DNA from: an uncultured Nitrosospira sp. | GTDB lineage: Bacteria; Nitrospirota; Nitrospiria; Nitrospirales; Nitrospiraceae | DNA: 37,481 nucleotides | NCBI GenBank assembly: GCA_900696515.1 | Contig: CAADGK010000135.1 | Span: 1-37,481, forward strand | Direction: 5' to 3' | Shown: positions 1 through 7,860 of the stretch, piece by piece | How positions within the stretch are numbered: the stretch's first letter is position 1 | Layout: every line of letters begins with the position of its first letter | The notes under the pieces: model-generated | Told to the model about the DNA's origin: nothing | Seen by the model: only the letters and a program-made list of their open reading frames with translations | Database searches by the model: none | Program-made: the position numbers and the translations under genes

Positions 1-221
1 CTGCAGACCTGTTGCATCCAAGGGTCGGGTTGCGGCTGGATCCAATCAGAGCCAACGACATGGGCAAATTGCAGTCCGCACACCGCAAGCTCCGGCGTCA
101 CGATCCATTGAGCGTCGATTGCTGCGGCATGTTTGATGGCCTCGACAATCAAGTACCGGTTCCGATCAATAGCTCCGGGAACCGTCTCGAGATGAAGCAG
201 CGCGATCTTGCCTTTCGTCAT
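1..221 (-). CDS. Carbon-nitrogen hydrolase (nitrilase superfamily), N-terminal part
   Basis: This is the first 73 codons of a gene that runs off the left edge of the window. The frame reads MTKGKIALLHLETVPG, then later TPELAVCGLQF. That arrangement fits nitrilase/amidase-fold enzymes: an opening beta strand, then a Glu in a TPE-L-x-x-x-G motif, which would be the first residue of the Glu-Lys-Cys triad. Lys and Cys lie outside the window, so substrate and activity cannot be judged. The ATG sits one base after the btuD-like stop codon (TAA at 223-225), so it is the last visible gene of the B12-import operon and probably cotranslated. Its link to cobalamin is unknown. Confidence 0.7.
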   Translation of the reverse strand, partial: MTKGKIALLHLETVPGAIDRNRYLIVEAIKHAAAIDAQWIVTPELAVCGLQFAHVVGSDWIQPQPDPWMQQVC

Positions 222-222
222 C

Positions 223-1125
223 TTACTCGTTCCCTATGGTCTTCCGACCTGGCAATGTCACTCGCGGTACGCCAGAAGTCGGATGTCGATCGACGAGAAC
301 CTGACATCGATAGACCTGCTCCAACACCATCGGCTCGATGACTTCATCGGGAGTTCCAAGCCGAACCACCTGTCCCTCGGCAAGCAGCAGGAGCCGATCG
401 CAATATTGGCTGACGAGATTCAAATCATGTGAGATCAGAATCACCGTCAGGCCACGCTCATCCTTCAATCGGCAGAACACCGATCCGATCTCAACCTGAT
501 GTTGCAAATCGAGAAACGCCGTCGGCTCATCAAGCAACAAGACTTGCGGTGTCTGAGCCAAGGCTCGCGCAATCATCGTCCGCTGCCGTTCTCCACCAGA
601 AAGGTCCGTGACCGCCCGCCGGGCCAAGTGGACAACGTCCATCGTCCTCATGGCATCCTCGGCAATAGCCACATCCTCCCCGCTTTCCCATCCCAAGCCA
701 CTTCCCCATCGGTTTCGAGGGCGATGAGGGAATCGCCCCATTAAGACCGTTTCCGCAACCGTAAAGGGAAAAAGCTGCGATGTGTCTTGTGGGACCACTC
801 CAACGACACGAGCAATATCGTCTTGCGTCATTCCTGTCAGATCTCGGCCGAACAAAGTGATGCCCCCCTGCTGCGGACTGGCAAGCCGCGCCAAGAGTTT
901 GAGCAGGGAGGTCTTTCCTGATCCATTGGGCCCCACGATGCCCAGCACTTCCCCTTCGGTCACCTGAAACGACAGGTCGTCGAGAATCCACGTGCTACGC
1001 GCGGATTCCTTCGACTGGTATCGAAACCGAACGGACTGCACGTCGTAGGCGCAACATGATGCGACCACCCTAGTCGCACAAGGCTCCTTGAAGAAACTGG
1101 GTCGACTGTCAGGGACTCCGCTCAT
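223..1125 (-). CDS. btuD: ABC transporter ATP-binding protein, cobalamin/iron-siderophore type (BtuD-like)
   Basis: This is the cytoplasmic ATPase of a type II (BtuCD/FecCDE) importer. Walker A GPNGSGKT is at residues 65-72, the Q-loop near VPQD (111-114), the LSGGE signature at 175-179 and Walker B VLLLDEP around 195-201, so all ATPase elements are present. At 300 aa it is longer than the usual ~250 because of a ~30-residue N-terminal extension that may be non-native; a later start is possible. Its ATG overlaps the stop of the permease gene (ATGA at 1122-1125), which shows translational coupling. The upstream B12 riboswitch makes cobalamin or another corrinoid the most likely substrate. The sequence alone cannot exclude haem or siderophore. 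Confidence 0.88.
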   Translation of the reverse strand: MSGVPDSRPSFFKEPCATRVVASCCAYDVQSVRFRYQSKESARSTWILDDLSFQVTEGEVLGIVGPNGSGKTSLLKLLARLASPQQGGITLFGRDLTGMTQDDIARVVGVVPQDTSQLFPFTVAETVLMGRFPHRPRNRWGSGLGWESGEDVAIAEDAMRTMDVVHLARRAVTDLSGGERQRTMIARALAQTPQVLLLDEPTAFLDLQHQVEIGSVFCRLKDERGLTVILISHDLNLVSQYCDRLLLLAEGQVVRLGTPDEVIEPMVLEQVYRCQVLVDRHPTSGVPRVTLPGRKTIGNE

Positions 1126-2270
1126 GTCAACCGATCCTTGCGCCAGAGGAGGAGGTACACGAAGAATGGCCCGCCGGCCAGAGCGGTGATAATGCCGACC
1201 GGTATTTCTGTGGGCGCAATCAACGTCCTGGCCAGCGTATCCGCACCCATGAGAAACGTCCCTCCGGCCAGTGCCGAGGCAGGCAGAAGCAGTCGATGAT
1301 CCGCGCCGATGGCCAGACGCACCGCATGGGGCACCACCATCCCGATAAACCCGATCATGCCGCTGACGGACACCACGGCACCAGTGACCAACGCCGTCAA
1401 GATGAAGATGGAACGCTTTGCCCGTTCTGTATCGACACCAAGAGAACGGGCCGCATCTTCCCCTAATGCCAGGATATTCAAGGCGCGCATCTGTCTGAAC
1501 AGCAGAAGAAGACTGATCGAAAGATAGGCCACCACCCCAACGAGCCCACTATAGGTAGGAGACGTGAGCGTTCCCATCAACCAGGCCATCATCCCGTATG
1601 AACGGTTGGGGTCCAGGATCGACGTAATGAACATGATCAAGGCGGAGAAGATGGCATTCACAATCACCCCGGTCAACAGCAGGCTATGAATCGGCAACCG
1701 TTCAGAGCTGCTCGCCATTCGGTAGACAATCCCCAACGCCGCGATCCCACCGGCAAAGCCGCACGCGGGCAACGCCGCTTCCGCTAAGAATGTCGTGCCC
1801 GCTCCACACAAGACACCCACGGCTGCACCGAGCGCCGCTCCGCTGGAGACGCCGAGCACATAGGGGTCCGCTAGGGGGTTTCGTAACAAGGCCTGTAAGA
1901 CGACACCCACCGACGCGAGCGAGCACCCAACCAAGAAGCCCAGCAACACACGCGGGAGTCGGATCTGGAGCAAGATTGTCCGTGTGATATCCGCCGCACC
2001 GCCGTCCGCGTCAGGCTGATCACCTGTCATGATGCCCACGAACACACGGAGCAGCTCTCCATAGGCAATCGGTTGAGCTCCGAAATGAAGACACACCAGG
2101 CTCACGGCAACCGCCGTCAGACTCAACGGCCCAAGGATCAGGATCAAGCGTGAACGGGTCAGGATGGATCCTTGCACAAGGCTGCCGCGCGCAGAGGGCG
2201 CAGAACCTTGTTCAGGAGACGGCCGATCGGCACAGGAACGTGGAGACCCTGTGGCTGACGGCAGGTTCAC
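1122..2270 (-). CDS. btuC: FecCD/BtuC-family ABC transporter permease
   Basis: The inner-membrane permease of the importer. About ten hydrophobic segments cover residues 40-380, with family patterns such as LRLPRVLLGFLVG and the run RNPLADPYVLGVSSGAALGA typical of BtuC/FecD/FhuB. A GTG at 2270 is preferred: GAGG lies 5 nt upstream, and the btuF stop (2278-2280) is only 7 nt before it, giving 382 aa. The open frame continues to 2360, but that would overlap btuF by 83 bases and adds a sequence with no permease character. The gene overlaps btuD by four bases. Together the two would form a BtuC2D2 complex fed by the upstream binding protein. Confidence 0.88.
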   Translation of the reverse strand: MNLPSATGSPRSCADRPSPEQGSAPSARGSLVQGSILTRSRLILILGPLSLTAVAVSLVCLHFGAQPIAYGELLRVFVGIMTGDQPDADGGAADITRTILLQIRLPRVLLGFLVGCSLASVGVVLQALLRNPLADPYVLGVSSGAALGAAVGVLCGAGTTFLAEAALPACGFAGGIAALGIVYRMASSSERLPIHSLLLTGVIVNAIFSALIMFITSILDPNRSYGMMAWLMGTLTSPTYSGLVGVVAYLSISLLLLFRQMRALNILALGEDAARSLGVDTERAKRSIFILTALVTGAVVSVSGMIGFIGMVVPHAVRLAIGADHRLLLPASALAGGTFLMGADTLARTLIAPTEIPVGIITALAGGPFFVYLLLWRKDRLT

Positions 2271-2277
2271 AAGAGCC

Positions 2278-3315
2278 TCATGGATGGAGCGCGGGGGCAC
2301 CGGAATCGAATAGTTCAGGATGAATCGCCCGGACGAGCTGCTCCAGCCCGTCAATGACACGAGGCCCAGGACGATTCAGAAGACTTGACGGGACTTCATG
2401 AAACCGCTGCCGTTTGACCGCCGAGAGGGAGTCCCAACGCTGCCACTGCTGCTGCTCGCTTCGCGGCACCGTTTCCACCTCGCCGCTCGGGAAAATCAGC
2501 ACTTCCGGATCTTCCTTGAGCACGGCCTCCATGCTCAGTCGTGGATAGGCCACACCCGCCTGAGCGGCGACATTGACTCCTCCCGCCAGGCCGATCATCT
2601 GATGGATAAAACTTCCCGGCCCGACGCTGATCAACGGCTGGCTGTTCAACACATACAAGACTCGCTTCGCAGGGAGCGTCGCCACTTTGAGCTTGAGCTC
2701 GGCCATCCGCTGACGCATGCGCTGAGTGACGTCGTTCGCGGCTGAGGTTTTCTCGAACATCGTTCCCAAGGTATGCATCTGGAGCGGGATATCCTCCAAT
2801 GTCTTGGCATCGAGTACGAACACGGGGATTTTGAGCTGCTCAAGTTTCGACTGGAGATCGGGACGGAGAAAGTCCTTGGGTGTAAATACCATATCCGGTC
2901 GCAAACCGATGATCGTTTCCACATTGGGATTGGCATAGCCGACTTTGGCTTTGGATTTGGCGCCGGCCGGGTAATCGCAAAATTCCGTGACGCCGACGAT
3001 CTGGTCTTCCAGGCCCAGCGAAAACAGCATCTCGGTGATACTCGGCGCCAACGACACCACGCGAGCCGGGGGCTTGGCCAGATAGAGGCGTCGCCCGGCA
3101 TCATCGACAAAGGCCCTGGACGAGACATGGGCCATAAACGGCATGCCGGTAAGAATTCCTTGTGGCCGTCGCTTCATGAGTGAAACCGTGGAACCATCAG
3201 CCGATGCCATACTCACATCAAGCAACAGCAGGCAGACACAGAATCCGATGCCCCACTGATACCTGCGATTGCGTTCACACGGAGTTCCTCGCAAGGCCGC
3301 AGCAAGTGAACGCAT
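2278..3315 (-). CDS. btuF: Periplasmic cobalamin-type substrate-binding protein (BtuF-like)
   Basis: Class III periplasmic binding protein that would deliver corrinoid to BtuCD. Family landmarks are visible: RVVSLAPSITEMLFSLG near the start of the mature protein, then VGVTEFCDYP, then NVETIIGLRPDMVF, the typical TroA/BtuF N-lobe, followed by the long linking helix and a C-lobe ending in GLEQLVRAIHPE. An N-terminal signal peptide (basic NRRYQW then hydrophobic FCVCLLLLDV, ending near MASA) follows the ATG at 3315. The open frame extends to 3444, but that part contains the riboswitch terminator at 3383-3422, so the longer start is unlikely. The 3315 start has no strong Shine-Dalgarno and remains uncertain within a few dozen codons. 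Confidence 0.82.
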   Translation of the reverse strand: MRSLAAALRGTPCERNRRYQWGIGFCVCLLLLDVSMASADGSTVSLMKRRPQGILTGMPFMAHVSSRAFVDDAGRRLYLAKPPARVVSLAPSITEMLFSLGLEDQIVGVTEFCDYPAGAKSKAKVGYANPNVETIIGLRPDMVFTPKDFLRPDLQSKLEQLKIPVFVLDAKTLEDIPLQMHTLGTMFEKTSAANDVTQRMRQRMAELKLKVATLPAKRVLYVLNSQPLISVGPGSFIHQMIGLAGGVNVAAQAGVAYPRLSMEAVLKEDPEVLIFPSGEVETVPRSEQQQWQRWDSLSAVKRQRFHEVPSSLLNRPGPRVIDGLEQLVRAIHPELFDSGAPALHP

Positions 3316-3382
3316 AGCTGCTCGTACGTTGCAGGCGGTCAACGATGCGAGAACACCGCAAGAAACCCGTTTCAACGTGATA

Positions 3383-3422
3383 GCAATAAAAATCCCCAAG
3401 GCCTGACCAGACCTTGAGGATT
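3383..3422 (-). terminator. Riboswitch-controlled intrinsic terminator upstream of btuF
   Basis: On the minus strand an 11-bp stem (AATCCTCAAGG with CCTTGGGGATT, one G-U) closes a 10-nt loop and runs directly into TTTTTATTG, a textbook rho-independent terminator. The 5' arm segment CCTCAAGG (3412-3419) is also perfectly complementary to CCTTGAGG at 3456-3463, which gives a competing antiterminator. Location between the aptamer and btuF makes it the expression platform. Confidence 0.85.
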
Positions 3423-3483
3423 GCACCCGCTTCTTCATCCTCACCCGTTCCCCAGCCTCAAGGGAACAACGGTCAGATCTTCG

Positions 3484-3663
3484 AGCAGATCTTCTGGCTC
3501 ATGGATCCCCCTACTCCCCGTGGCTTGCCAACAGATCAGTCATGGGTCACTGGTCATGAGTCACCGGGAAGCTGCTATCCTCTATGACCGATGACTATTT
3601 CGCCAGCGGCGCGGCGGGACCGCGAGGTCGTTAACCCACTTCCCTTGCTCGAAGGCTCCTAAG
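3484..3663 (-). ncRNA. Cobalamin (AdoCbl) riboswitch aptamer
   Basis: The leader of the btuF operon carries both conserved halves of a B12 riboswitch. The 5' half at 3600-3645 reads AAGGGAAGTGGGTTAACGAC, then GCGGTCCCGCCGC, matching the family GGGAA..GGT.AA..CC..GCGGTCCCGCC core. The 3' half at 3485-3500 reads GAGCCAGAAGATCTGC, matching the family AGCCAGGAGACCTGC. A variable region between them holds heptad repeats (3537-3564). A promoter at 3670-3699 places the transcript start near 3663, just before the aptamer. The downstream terminator (3383-3422) implies that B12 binding ends transcription before btuF. Exact ends are approximate. Confidence 0.85.
3537..3564 (-). repeat. Degenerate heptad repeat inside the riboswitch variable region
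   Basis: Four consecutive 7-nt units, GTGACTC ATGACCA GTGACCC ATGACTG, lie in the non-conserved middle of the B12 aptamer. They follow an RTGACNN pattern. This is one of several heptad families scattered through the window. Confidence 0.7.
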
Positions 3664-3669
3664 CAGAGC

Positions 3670-3699
3670 ACAATAGGAGAGGGGTGGAGAAGTTGTCAA
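3670..3699 (-). promoter_or_regulatory. Sigma70-type promoter of the B12 operon
   Basis: A consensus -35 TTGACA (3694-3699) is followed by an 18-nt spacer and a -10 TATTGT (3670-3675). The predicted start, about 3663, coincides with the 5' edge of the riboswitch aptamer, which supports both calls. Confidence 0.6.
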
Positions 3700-3753
3700 G
3701 ATCGACAAGCTCGCTCCTCCGCCTCCCGCTGCATCATGAGAAGAATCAGATGC

Positions 3754-3783
3754 TTGTGAGCGTTCATCCGGCTATGGTAGTAT
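3754..3783 (+). promoter_or_regulatory. Possible promoter of rpmB
   Basis: TTGTGA (3754-3759), an 18-nt spacer and TAGTAT (3778-3783) lie 45 bases upstream of the rpmB start. The match is moderate. It diverges from the B12 operon promoter about 55 bases away. Confidence 0.35.
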
Positions 3784-3828
3784 TCGCCAGTTCAACTGAA
3801 TTTCACTTCAGCGAGAAGGAGTACGATC

Positions 3829-4020
3829 GTGGCATTTATGTGTGAAGTGTGTCTCAAAAAGCCGGTCTCCGGAAACAATGTCAGCCATGCGAATAACAAG
3901 ACCCGGCGCGTGTTCAATCCCAACATTCAAACCGTGCGAGCGGTCGTCGGCAAGAGTCACAAGAGGATCCGCGTCTGCACCCGCTGTCTGCGTTCTGGAT
4001 TGGTCAAGAAAGCCGTCTAA
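3829..4020 (+). CDS. rpmB: 50S ribosomal protein L28
   Basis: A small basic large-subunit protein of 63 aa, normal for bacterial L28. Family features are the opening [22 protein letters not shown] and the later RVFNPNIQ. The two CxxC pairs, CEVC near the N-terminus and CTRC near the C-terminus, mark the zinc-ribbon (C+) form of L28. The frame starts with GTG at 3829, with AGAAGGAG about nine bases upstream; the ATG three codons later is less well spaced. The gene stands alone, divergent from the B12 operon, and is followed at once by a palindromic repeat that may end its transcript. The usual partner rpmG is not adjacent. Confidence 0.95.
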   Translation: MAFMCEVCLKKPVSGNNVSHANNKTRRVFNPNIQTVRAVVGKSHKRIRVCTRCLRSGLVKKAV

Positions 4021-4026
4021 CAGGAA

Positions 4027-4117
4027 TGCTGAAAAAGGCCGCCAGCGGTGTTCTCGCATCGCTCAAAGGCTCAGCGTACCGAAGCGTACGCCTCTCCGCT
4101 CGCTGCGGCCTTGATTT
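4027..4117 (+). repeat. Palindromic intergenic repeat downstream of rpmB, possible terminator
   Basis: An imperfect palindrome with outer arms AAGGCCGCCAGCGG and CGCTCGCTGCGGCCTT, an inner hairpin AGCGTAC-cgaa-GCGTACGCC, and a T-rich tail TTGATTTTTG. The inverted sequence is clearly related to that at 36427-36535 (shared GAGGCGTAC, then TGAGCGATGCGAGAAC), so it is a dispersed family. Its position 7 bases after the rpmB stop suggests it also works as that gene's terminator. Confidence 0.65.
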
Positions 4118-4187
4118 TTGATCATCCTGAGGCTATTCCGGTGTTAGTGCCGAATCAGTCATAAAACTGCCAATCTTTCCTAACAGT

Positions 4188-4502
4188 TCAGGGTACGCTC
4201 CACAGAATCCGGCCTCCTCGCTCAACTAACTTGATGGCGGAAGGATCATCAGGCGAGAGAGTGAGGGTCCGGTTTCCATCCTTACTCCGAAGCACCAACC
4301 CCACTTCCCCCTTCGCATCCAGGCCAAGACCGGCACGAGCTTTCCCTAATGAATCCAGCAATAAGAATTCTTCCGCGTTCACTCCATTCAGCTTCTGTGC
4401 CTCGACAGTCTTCGGGGAAAAGACCTGGGAGCTGAGGATCCCACCGACTATTCCGCCACAAAATGCTGCGGCGCACAGCATGAGCATCTGTTTATTCTTC
4501 AC
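4188..4502 (-). CDS. Small exported/membrane-anchored protein of unknown function
   Basis: A 104-aa protein not assigned to a named family. Residues 5-27 are hydrophobic (LMLCAAAFCGGIVGGIL) and end near VFSPKTVEAQ, a signal peptide or N-terminal anchor. The remainder (LNGVNAEEFLLLDSLGKARAGLGLDAKGEVGLVLRSKDGN) has a repeated beta pattern in which short strands carry DxxGKxRAxLGL; similar patterns occur in bacterial proteins of unknown role that look like short beta-solenoids. The GTG at 4502 is chosen because AAAGGA lies six bases upstream. The frame stays open to 4580, but that N-terminus is not signal-like. It lies alone, between the rpmB-associated palindrome and the next gene. Confidence 0.65.
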   Translation of the reverse strand: MKNKQMLMLCAAAFCGGIVGGILSSQVFSPKTVEAQKLNGVNAEEFLLLDSLGKARAGLGLDAKGEVGLVLRSKDGNRTLTLSPDDPSAIKLVERGGRILWSVP

Positions 4503-4755
4503 GACTGATCCTTTCGGACAATGGATAGAAAAACCGAGGTTGACAGGAAGAATCCTACGCAAGATGCCGGCCCACAGCAACCCGTACGCATCACATCAAA
4601 ACGACCGTCGGTTCAAAGCCGTGAGGGATGGAGGAGAGTTTTTCGTCGCTGCGAGATTCGAACATGACCGCGTCAATACGCGACTCTCTCACTGTTGCAC
4701 CAGACGGTGAGGATTATATCCCGGGCGACGCCCGGCGATTGCTTTCCCCTTGCAT

Positions 4756-5520
4756 CTAGGACTTCGTACCGATGAAGACAAACCCGTCCGTTTTCCCGCT
4801 GTTGAGTGCGGCACTGGTGAGCTGCTTGGCCCCAGCATCATAGAATCCGATTCCGTCCACTGTCGCCGCTCCGAGGCTGCATCCATTTTGCCCGCCGAAT
4901 GTAATGGTCACATTGAACACATTTCCGTGCGTCCTGGGTGCAAACGTGCCGGTGAAGATACAACCCGTATTGGTATTGCCGGAAATGCCTCCGGCAGCGG
5001 TGACCTCAACCGTCGCGGTTTCGCTCGTTGTAATGGACCCCGTATACGTGCCTGCAACGGCGTTCATGTTCGGAGGTACATCATAATCGTTGTCATATGT
5101 GGTCGTGAATGTGTTGTGCACATTACCCTGAGAATAAGAAATCGTGCCAGTAAAGCCTTGCTTCGTTATATAACTGCCGGTGATGGTCGCGTTGAGCAAT
5201 CCCGTTTGCAAATTAAAGTCTTTCGCGTCCGACGAGATGAAGACCCCATTTTGTGAGCTGCTCGTTCCCTGGATCAGCCCTGACAGAATTGAGGGATCGC
5301 CGGCGACAGAATAGAGGATCCAATAGGAACCGTCATCAAGGACAAGGCCGGACATGGCACGGTTGGTAGTGGGGATCGTCCCCAGCCAAAGCCCCTCCGC
5401 AGAATCTACAGGGAGCGCCGTAGGAGATGGCGTGGACGTCTCACCACCGCCACCGCAAGCAGACAGACTTGAGAGAAGTAACAAGCCGAGAACGCCGCGC
5501 TGAATTCGTTTACAATACAT
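4756..5520 (-). CDS. Putative lipoprotein, beta-rich, function unknown
   Basis: 254 aa starting at an ATG preceded by GGGAG. The N-terminus KRIQRGVLGLLLLSSLSAC is a lipoprotein signal, with the lipobox LSAC at about residues 19-22, followed by a glycine run and a Ser/Thr/Pro linker. The remainder alternates short Gly/Thr/Ser-rich strands (GTYTGSITTSETATVEVTA, then GCIFTGTFAPR), suggesting a secreted beta-barrel or sandwich with two further Cys that could form a disulfide (GNTNTGCIF and GGQNGCSLG). No enzyme motif is visible. Similar lipoproteins are common as orphan envelope genes; the neighbours give no functional hint. Confidence 0.75.
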   Translation of the reverse strand: MYCKRIQRGVLGLLLLSSLSACGGGGETSTPSPTALPVDSAEGLWLGTIPTTNRAMSGLVLDDGSYWILYSVAGDPSILSGLIQGTSSSQNGVFISSDAKDFNLQTGLLNATITGSYITKQGFTGTISYSQGNVHNTFTTTYDNDYDVPPNMNAVAGTYTGSITTSETATVEVTAAGGISGNTNTGCIFTGTFAPRTHGNVFNVTITFGGQNGCSLGAATVDGIGFYDAGAKQLTSAALNSGKTDGFVFIGTKS

Positions 5521-5735
5521 GGGTCATCTCCCTCGGTGAAGCCAGGACTGAACCGAAAAACAGAGCCGTATTCCTAACAGTCTCTGTAGGGAGACTCCTA
5601 TCCCTCTCAAGTTGGGGGCAGATACAACGAGATCATAGGACACGGGTATCGACTTCAAACGAAACCGTACCTCGCACCATTAACTAAGGAAACTGTCTGG
5701 ATGGAGGAAATAGCTGGCGAAGTGATTGAAGCCCT

Positions 5736-5811
5736 TGGAACGGGCGATGAGATTTGAACCACACTCCGTCGGAGGATCGACTTTAGGATCTTCCTCCCGG
5801 CTCTCGCACGA
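5736..5811 (-). repeat. Degenerate copy of the tRNA-Gly 3' end plus flank (copy A)
   Basis: The stretch from 5736 matches the tRNA-Gly 3' end and T-arm with two differences over about 26 bases (TTGGAACGGGCGATGAGATT on the plus strand). The following ~50 bases resemble the flank of copy B at 5873. The T-stem is broken by a base shift, so this is not a functional tRNA. Confidence 0.65.
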
Positions 5812-5872
5812 AGGTCATCGCATTCAACGTTTCTTGCGCGTCACGCCTGATGTTTCACGCATCACGTCTTTC

Positions 5873-5948
5873 TTGGAGCGGGCGATGGGATTTGAACCAC
5901 ACTCCATCGCCGGGTCGGCCCTGAAGCTTGCCTCCCGGCTCTTGCTGA
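5873..5948 (-). repeat. Copy of the tRNA-Gly 3' end plus flank (copy B)
   Basis: 26 bases at 5873-5898 are identical to 6051-6076, the CCA end, acceptor strand and T-arm of the real tRNA. After that it diverges from the tRNA but resembles copy A (ACCACACTCC, later CTCCCGGCTCT). It lacks the D-arm and anticodon. It may be an old attachment-site scar or a repeat derived from the tRNA. Confidence 0.7.
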
Positions 5949-6051
5949 GGGGGCCAGCCCCCCTCGCACTCTCCCCACGAAAGGGGCGCACCCCTTTCGG
6001 AATCCCCCGTCATGGGTTCGAATCCCACTCAAGATCATGTTGGATTGGAGT

Positions 6052-6126
6052 TGGAGCGGGCGATGGGATTTGAACCCACGACAACTTGCTTGGGAAGCAA
6101 GGACTCTACCACTGAGCTACGCCCGC
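6052..6126 (-). tRNA. tRNA-Gly (anticodon CCC)
   Basis: A complete cloverleaf on the minus strand. Acceptor GCGGGCG pairs with CGCCCGC; the D-arm has GTAGCTCAGTGGTAGAG. The anticodon stem CTTGC/GCAAG closes the loop TTCCCAA, giving anticodon CCC (reads GGG). The T-arm is GTGGGTTCAAATCCCAT, then discriminator T and an encoded CCA. It lies 88 bases downstream of tyrS on the same strand and may be cotranscribed with it. Its 3' end is repeated twice farther downstream. Confidence 0.95.
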
Positions 6127-6214
6127 TCGCTGGAGATCTTATACAGGAACAGCGGCTGGCTGTCCAGCCGGAGGAAAATCATGATTTCTCAGGAGATCCA
6201 CCCAGCCATTGCTA

Positions 6215-7423
6215 TTAGACCCTTTCCACTATCGCAAACTTTCTTCTTCCAACTTTCAATCGATATTGCTTGCCCTGGGCAAGCTCAAGCGTGGCATTGG
6301 CATCGCTCTGTTTCTGCCCGTCGATCTCGACGCCGCCTTGGATGATCAGCCGGCGCGCGTCGCTCTTGCTGGGAACCAGCCCTGTTTTGGCGACAAGATC
6401 AACCAACCCGATGGCCTTTCCAAATCGCAGATCATTGATCGTCAATTGCACCCGCACATCCGGCTCATCGGGAAATTCTTGTTTCTGGAACTTCTTTGCA
6501 AATTCCGCTCTCGCCTGTTTTCCGGCTTCTGCTCCGTGATACTGCGCGACAATCAATTCGGCCAGTGTCTGCTTGGCTTCCATCGGATGCAGGGACCTGG
6601 CATGACCGAGATCTTCCGTCGTGAGCAATTCATAGTAGCGATACATCAGCTGGTCGCTGATCGACATGACCTTGCCGAACATCTCGCCAGGCTTATCTTC
6701 CAGCGCGATGTAGTTGCCGACGCTCTTGCTCATCTTCTTCACGCCGTCCGTGCCTTCGAGCAACGGCATCGTCATCACGACTTGTGGTTCCTGACCATAG
6801 TCCCGCTGCAACTCCCGCCCGACCAAAAGATTGAATTTTTGATCCGTCCCGCCCAACTCCACATCCGCCTTCAACGCAACGGAGTCATACCCCTGCACAA
6901 GAGGATAGAGAAATTCATGGACACTGATAGGTTTCTGTTCATGGTACCGCTTGTGGAAGTCGTCCCGCTCCATCATGCGGGCGACACGATAATGCGCGGC
7001 CAGCTGAATCAATCCATCAGCCGTCATCGGTCCCATCCAGCGACTATTGAACTCGATGGTGGTTTTCCTTGGGTCGAGAATCTTGAAGATCTGCCGTTGA
7101 TAGGTCTTGGCATTCTCTTGGACTTGTTCCTTGGTCAGTGCCCGACGCGTCTCGGACACGCCGGTCGGATCGCCGATCATCCCTGTGAAATCTCCGATCA
7201 GGAAGATCACGTTGTGTCCAAGGTCTTGAAAATGCTTCAGCTTATGGATCAGGACCGTGTGCCCAAGATGAAGATCCGGCGCCGTCGGATCGAATCCCGC
7301 CTTAATGCGTAACGGGCGTTTTTCAGAAAGCGATCGCTTCAGCTTGGCTTCAAGCTCAGAGTGCTGAATCACCTCCACCGCACCACGGAGAATCAAGTCG
7401 AGTTGTTGCACTACATCCTTCAT
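6215..7423 (-). CDS. tyrS: Tyrosine--tRNA ligase
   Basis: Class I aminoacyl-tRNA synthetase that charges tRNA-Tyr in the cytoplasm. The HIGH-like motif is DLHLGH at residues 50-55, and [10 protein letters not shown] (191-200) lies in the tyrosine-binding region. The KMSKS loop KKMSKS is at 229-234, and a C-terminal S4-type RNA-binding domain covers about 340-402 ([18 protein letters not shown]). The length, 402 aa, fits the TyrZ-like branch with the compact C-terminus. The ATG overlaps the stop of the comEA-like gene (ATGA at 7420-7423), so it is the last protein gene of the gcvH-lpd-comEA-tyrS set. All catalytic motifs are intact. Confidence 0.97.
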   Translation of the reverse strand: MKDVVQQLDLILRGAVEVIQHSELEAKLKRSLSEKRPLRIKAGFDPTAPDLHLGHTVLIHKLKHFQDLGHNVIFLIGDFTGMIGDPTGVSETRRALTKEQVQENAKTYQRQIFKILDPRKTTIEFNSRWMGPMTADGLIQLAAHYRVARMMERDDFHKRYHEQKPISVHEFLYPLVQGYDSVALKADVELGGTDQKFNLLVGRELQRDYGQEPQVVMTMPLLEGTDGVKKMSKSVGNYIALEDKPGEMFGKVMSISDQLMYRYYELLTTEDLGHARSLHPMEAKQTLAELIVAQYHGAEAGKQARAEFAKKFQKQEFPDEPDVRVQLTINDLRFGKAIGLVDLVAKTGLVPSKSDARRLIIQGGVEIDGQKQSDANATLELAQGKQYRLKVGRRKFAIVERV

Positions 7424-7860
7424 GACGCACGTCGCTCCGTCTCTCGTTGTGTCTCCCTCGTGGAGACTGTGACCAATGACTTGAGGCGACCGAATTTCTT
7501 GGCGCCGATCCCCTTGACCTCACGCAGATCCTCGACCGTCCGAAACCGTCCTGCCGATTCTCGAAATGCAATCACCCGTTGCGCCAGGACCGCACCGATA
7601 CCCGGTAAAGCCTCCAGTTCACCAGCAGTGGCTCGATTCAAGTCCAGCAAGGCTGGATCGTGCAGGCCGACCGCCTTGGCCGATGCCGCACGATTCTGGG
7701 TAAGTCCATGGCGACTGGAATCGTTCACGAATTCCGCAGTCGGCTCCTGCGTGGACGCACCAGGCAATTCGACAGACACATGGCGCACCCATCCCATCCA
7801 CAGCACCATTCCCATCGTGACAACCAGCATTCCCAATTTGAGAAGGAGAGATTTGATCAT
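7420..7860 (-). CDS. ComEA-like helix-hairpin-helix protein
   Basis: 146 aa. One N-terminal transmembrane segment ([21 protein letters not shown]) is followed by a ~50-residue linker and a C-terminal pair of helix-hairpin-helix units. These read [29 protein letters not shown], then [18 protein letters not shown], the pattern of the ComEA DNA-binding domain. ComEA-type proteins bind incoming DNA at the outer face of the inner membrane during transformation; many homologues outside competent species have no demonstrated role. Start and stop overlap lpd and tyrS by four bases each, so it is cotranslated with housekeeping genes, not with competence genes. Confidence 0.85.
   Translation of the reverse strand: MIKSLLLKLGMLVVTMGMVLWMGWVRHVSVELPGASTQEPTAEFVNDSSRHGLTQNRAASAKAVGLHDPALLDLNRATAGELEALPGIGAVLAQRVIAFRESAGRFRTVEDLREVKGIGAKKFGRLKSLVTVSTRETQRETERRAS

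Noticed and set aside
3316-3444. Longest N-terminus of btuF
   Set aside because: It would run through the riboswitch terminator at 3383-3422, so the downstream start is preferred.
5736-5948. Extra tRNA genes
   Set aside because: Only the 3' ends match tRNA; the T-stem is broken and there is no anticodon arm.
6209-7312. 367-aa plus-strand open frame
   Set aside because: It is the reverse shadow of tyrS; the minus-strand gene has all class I synthetase motifs, and this frame shows none.
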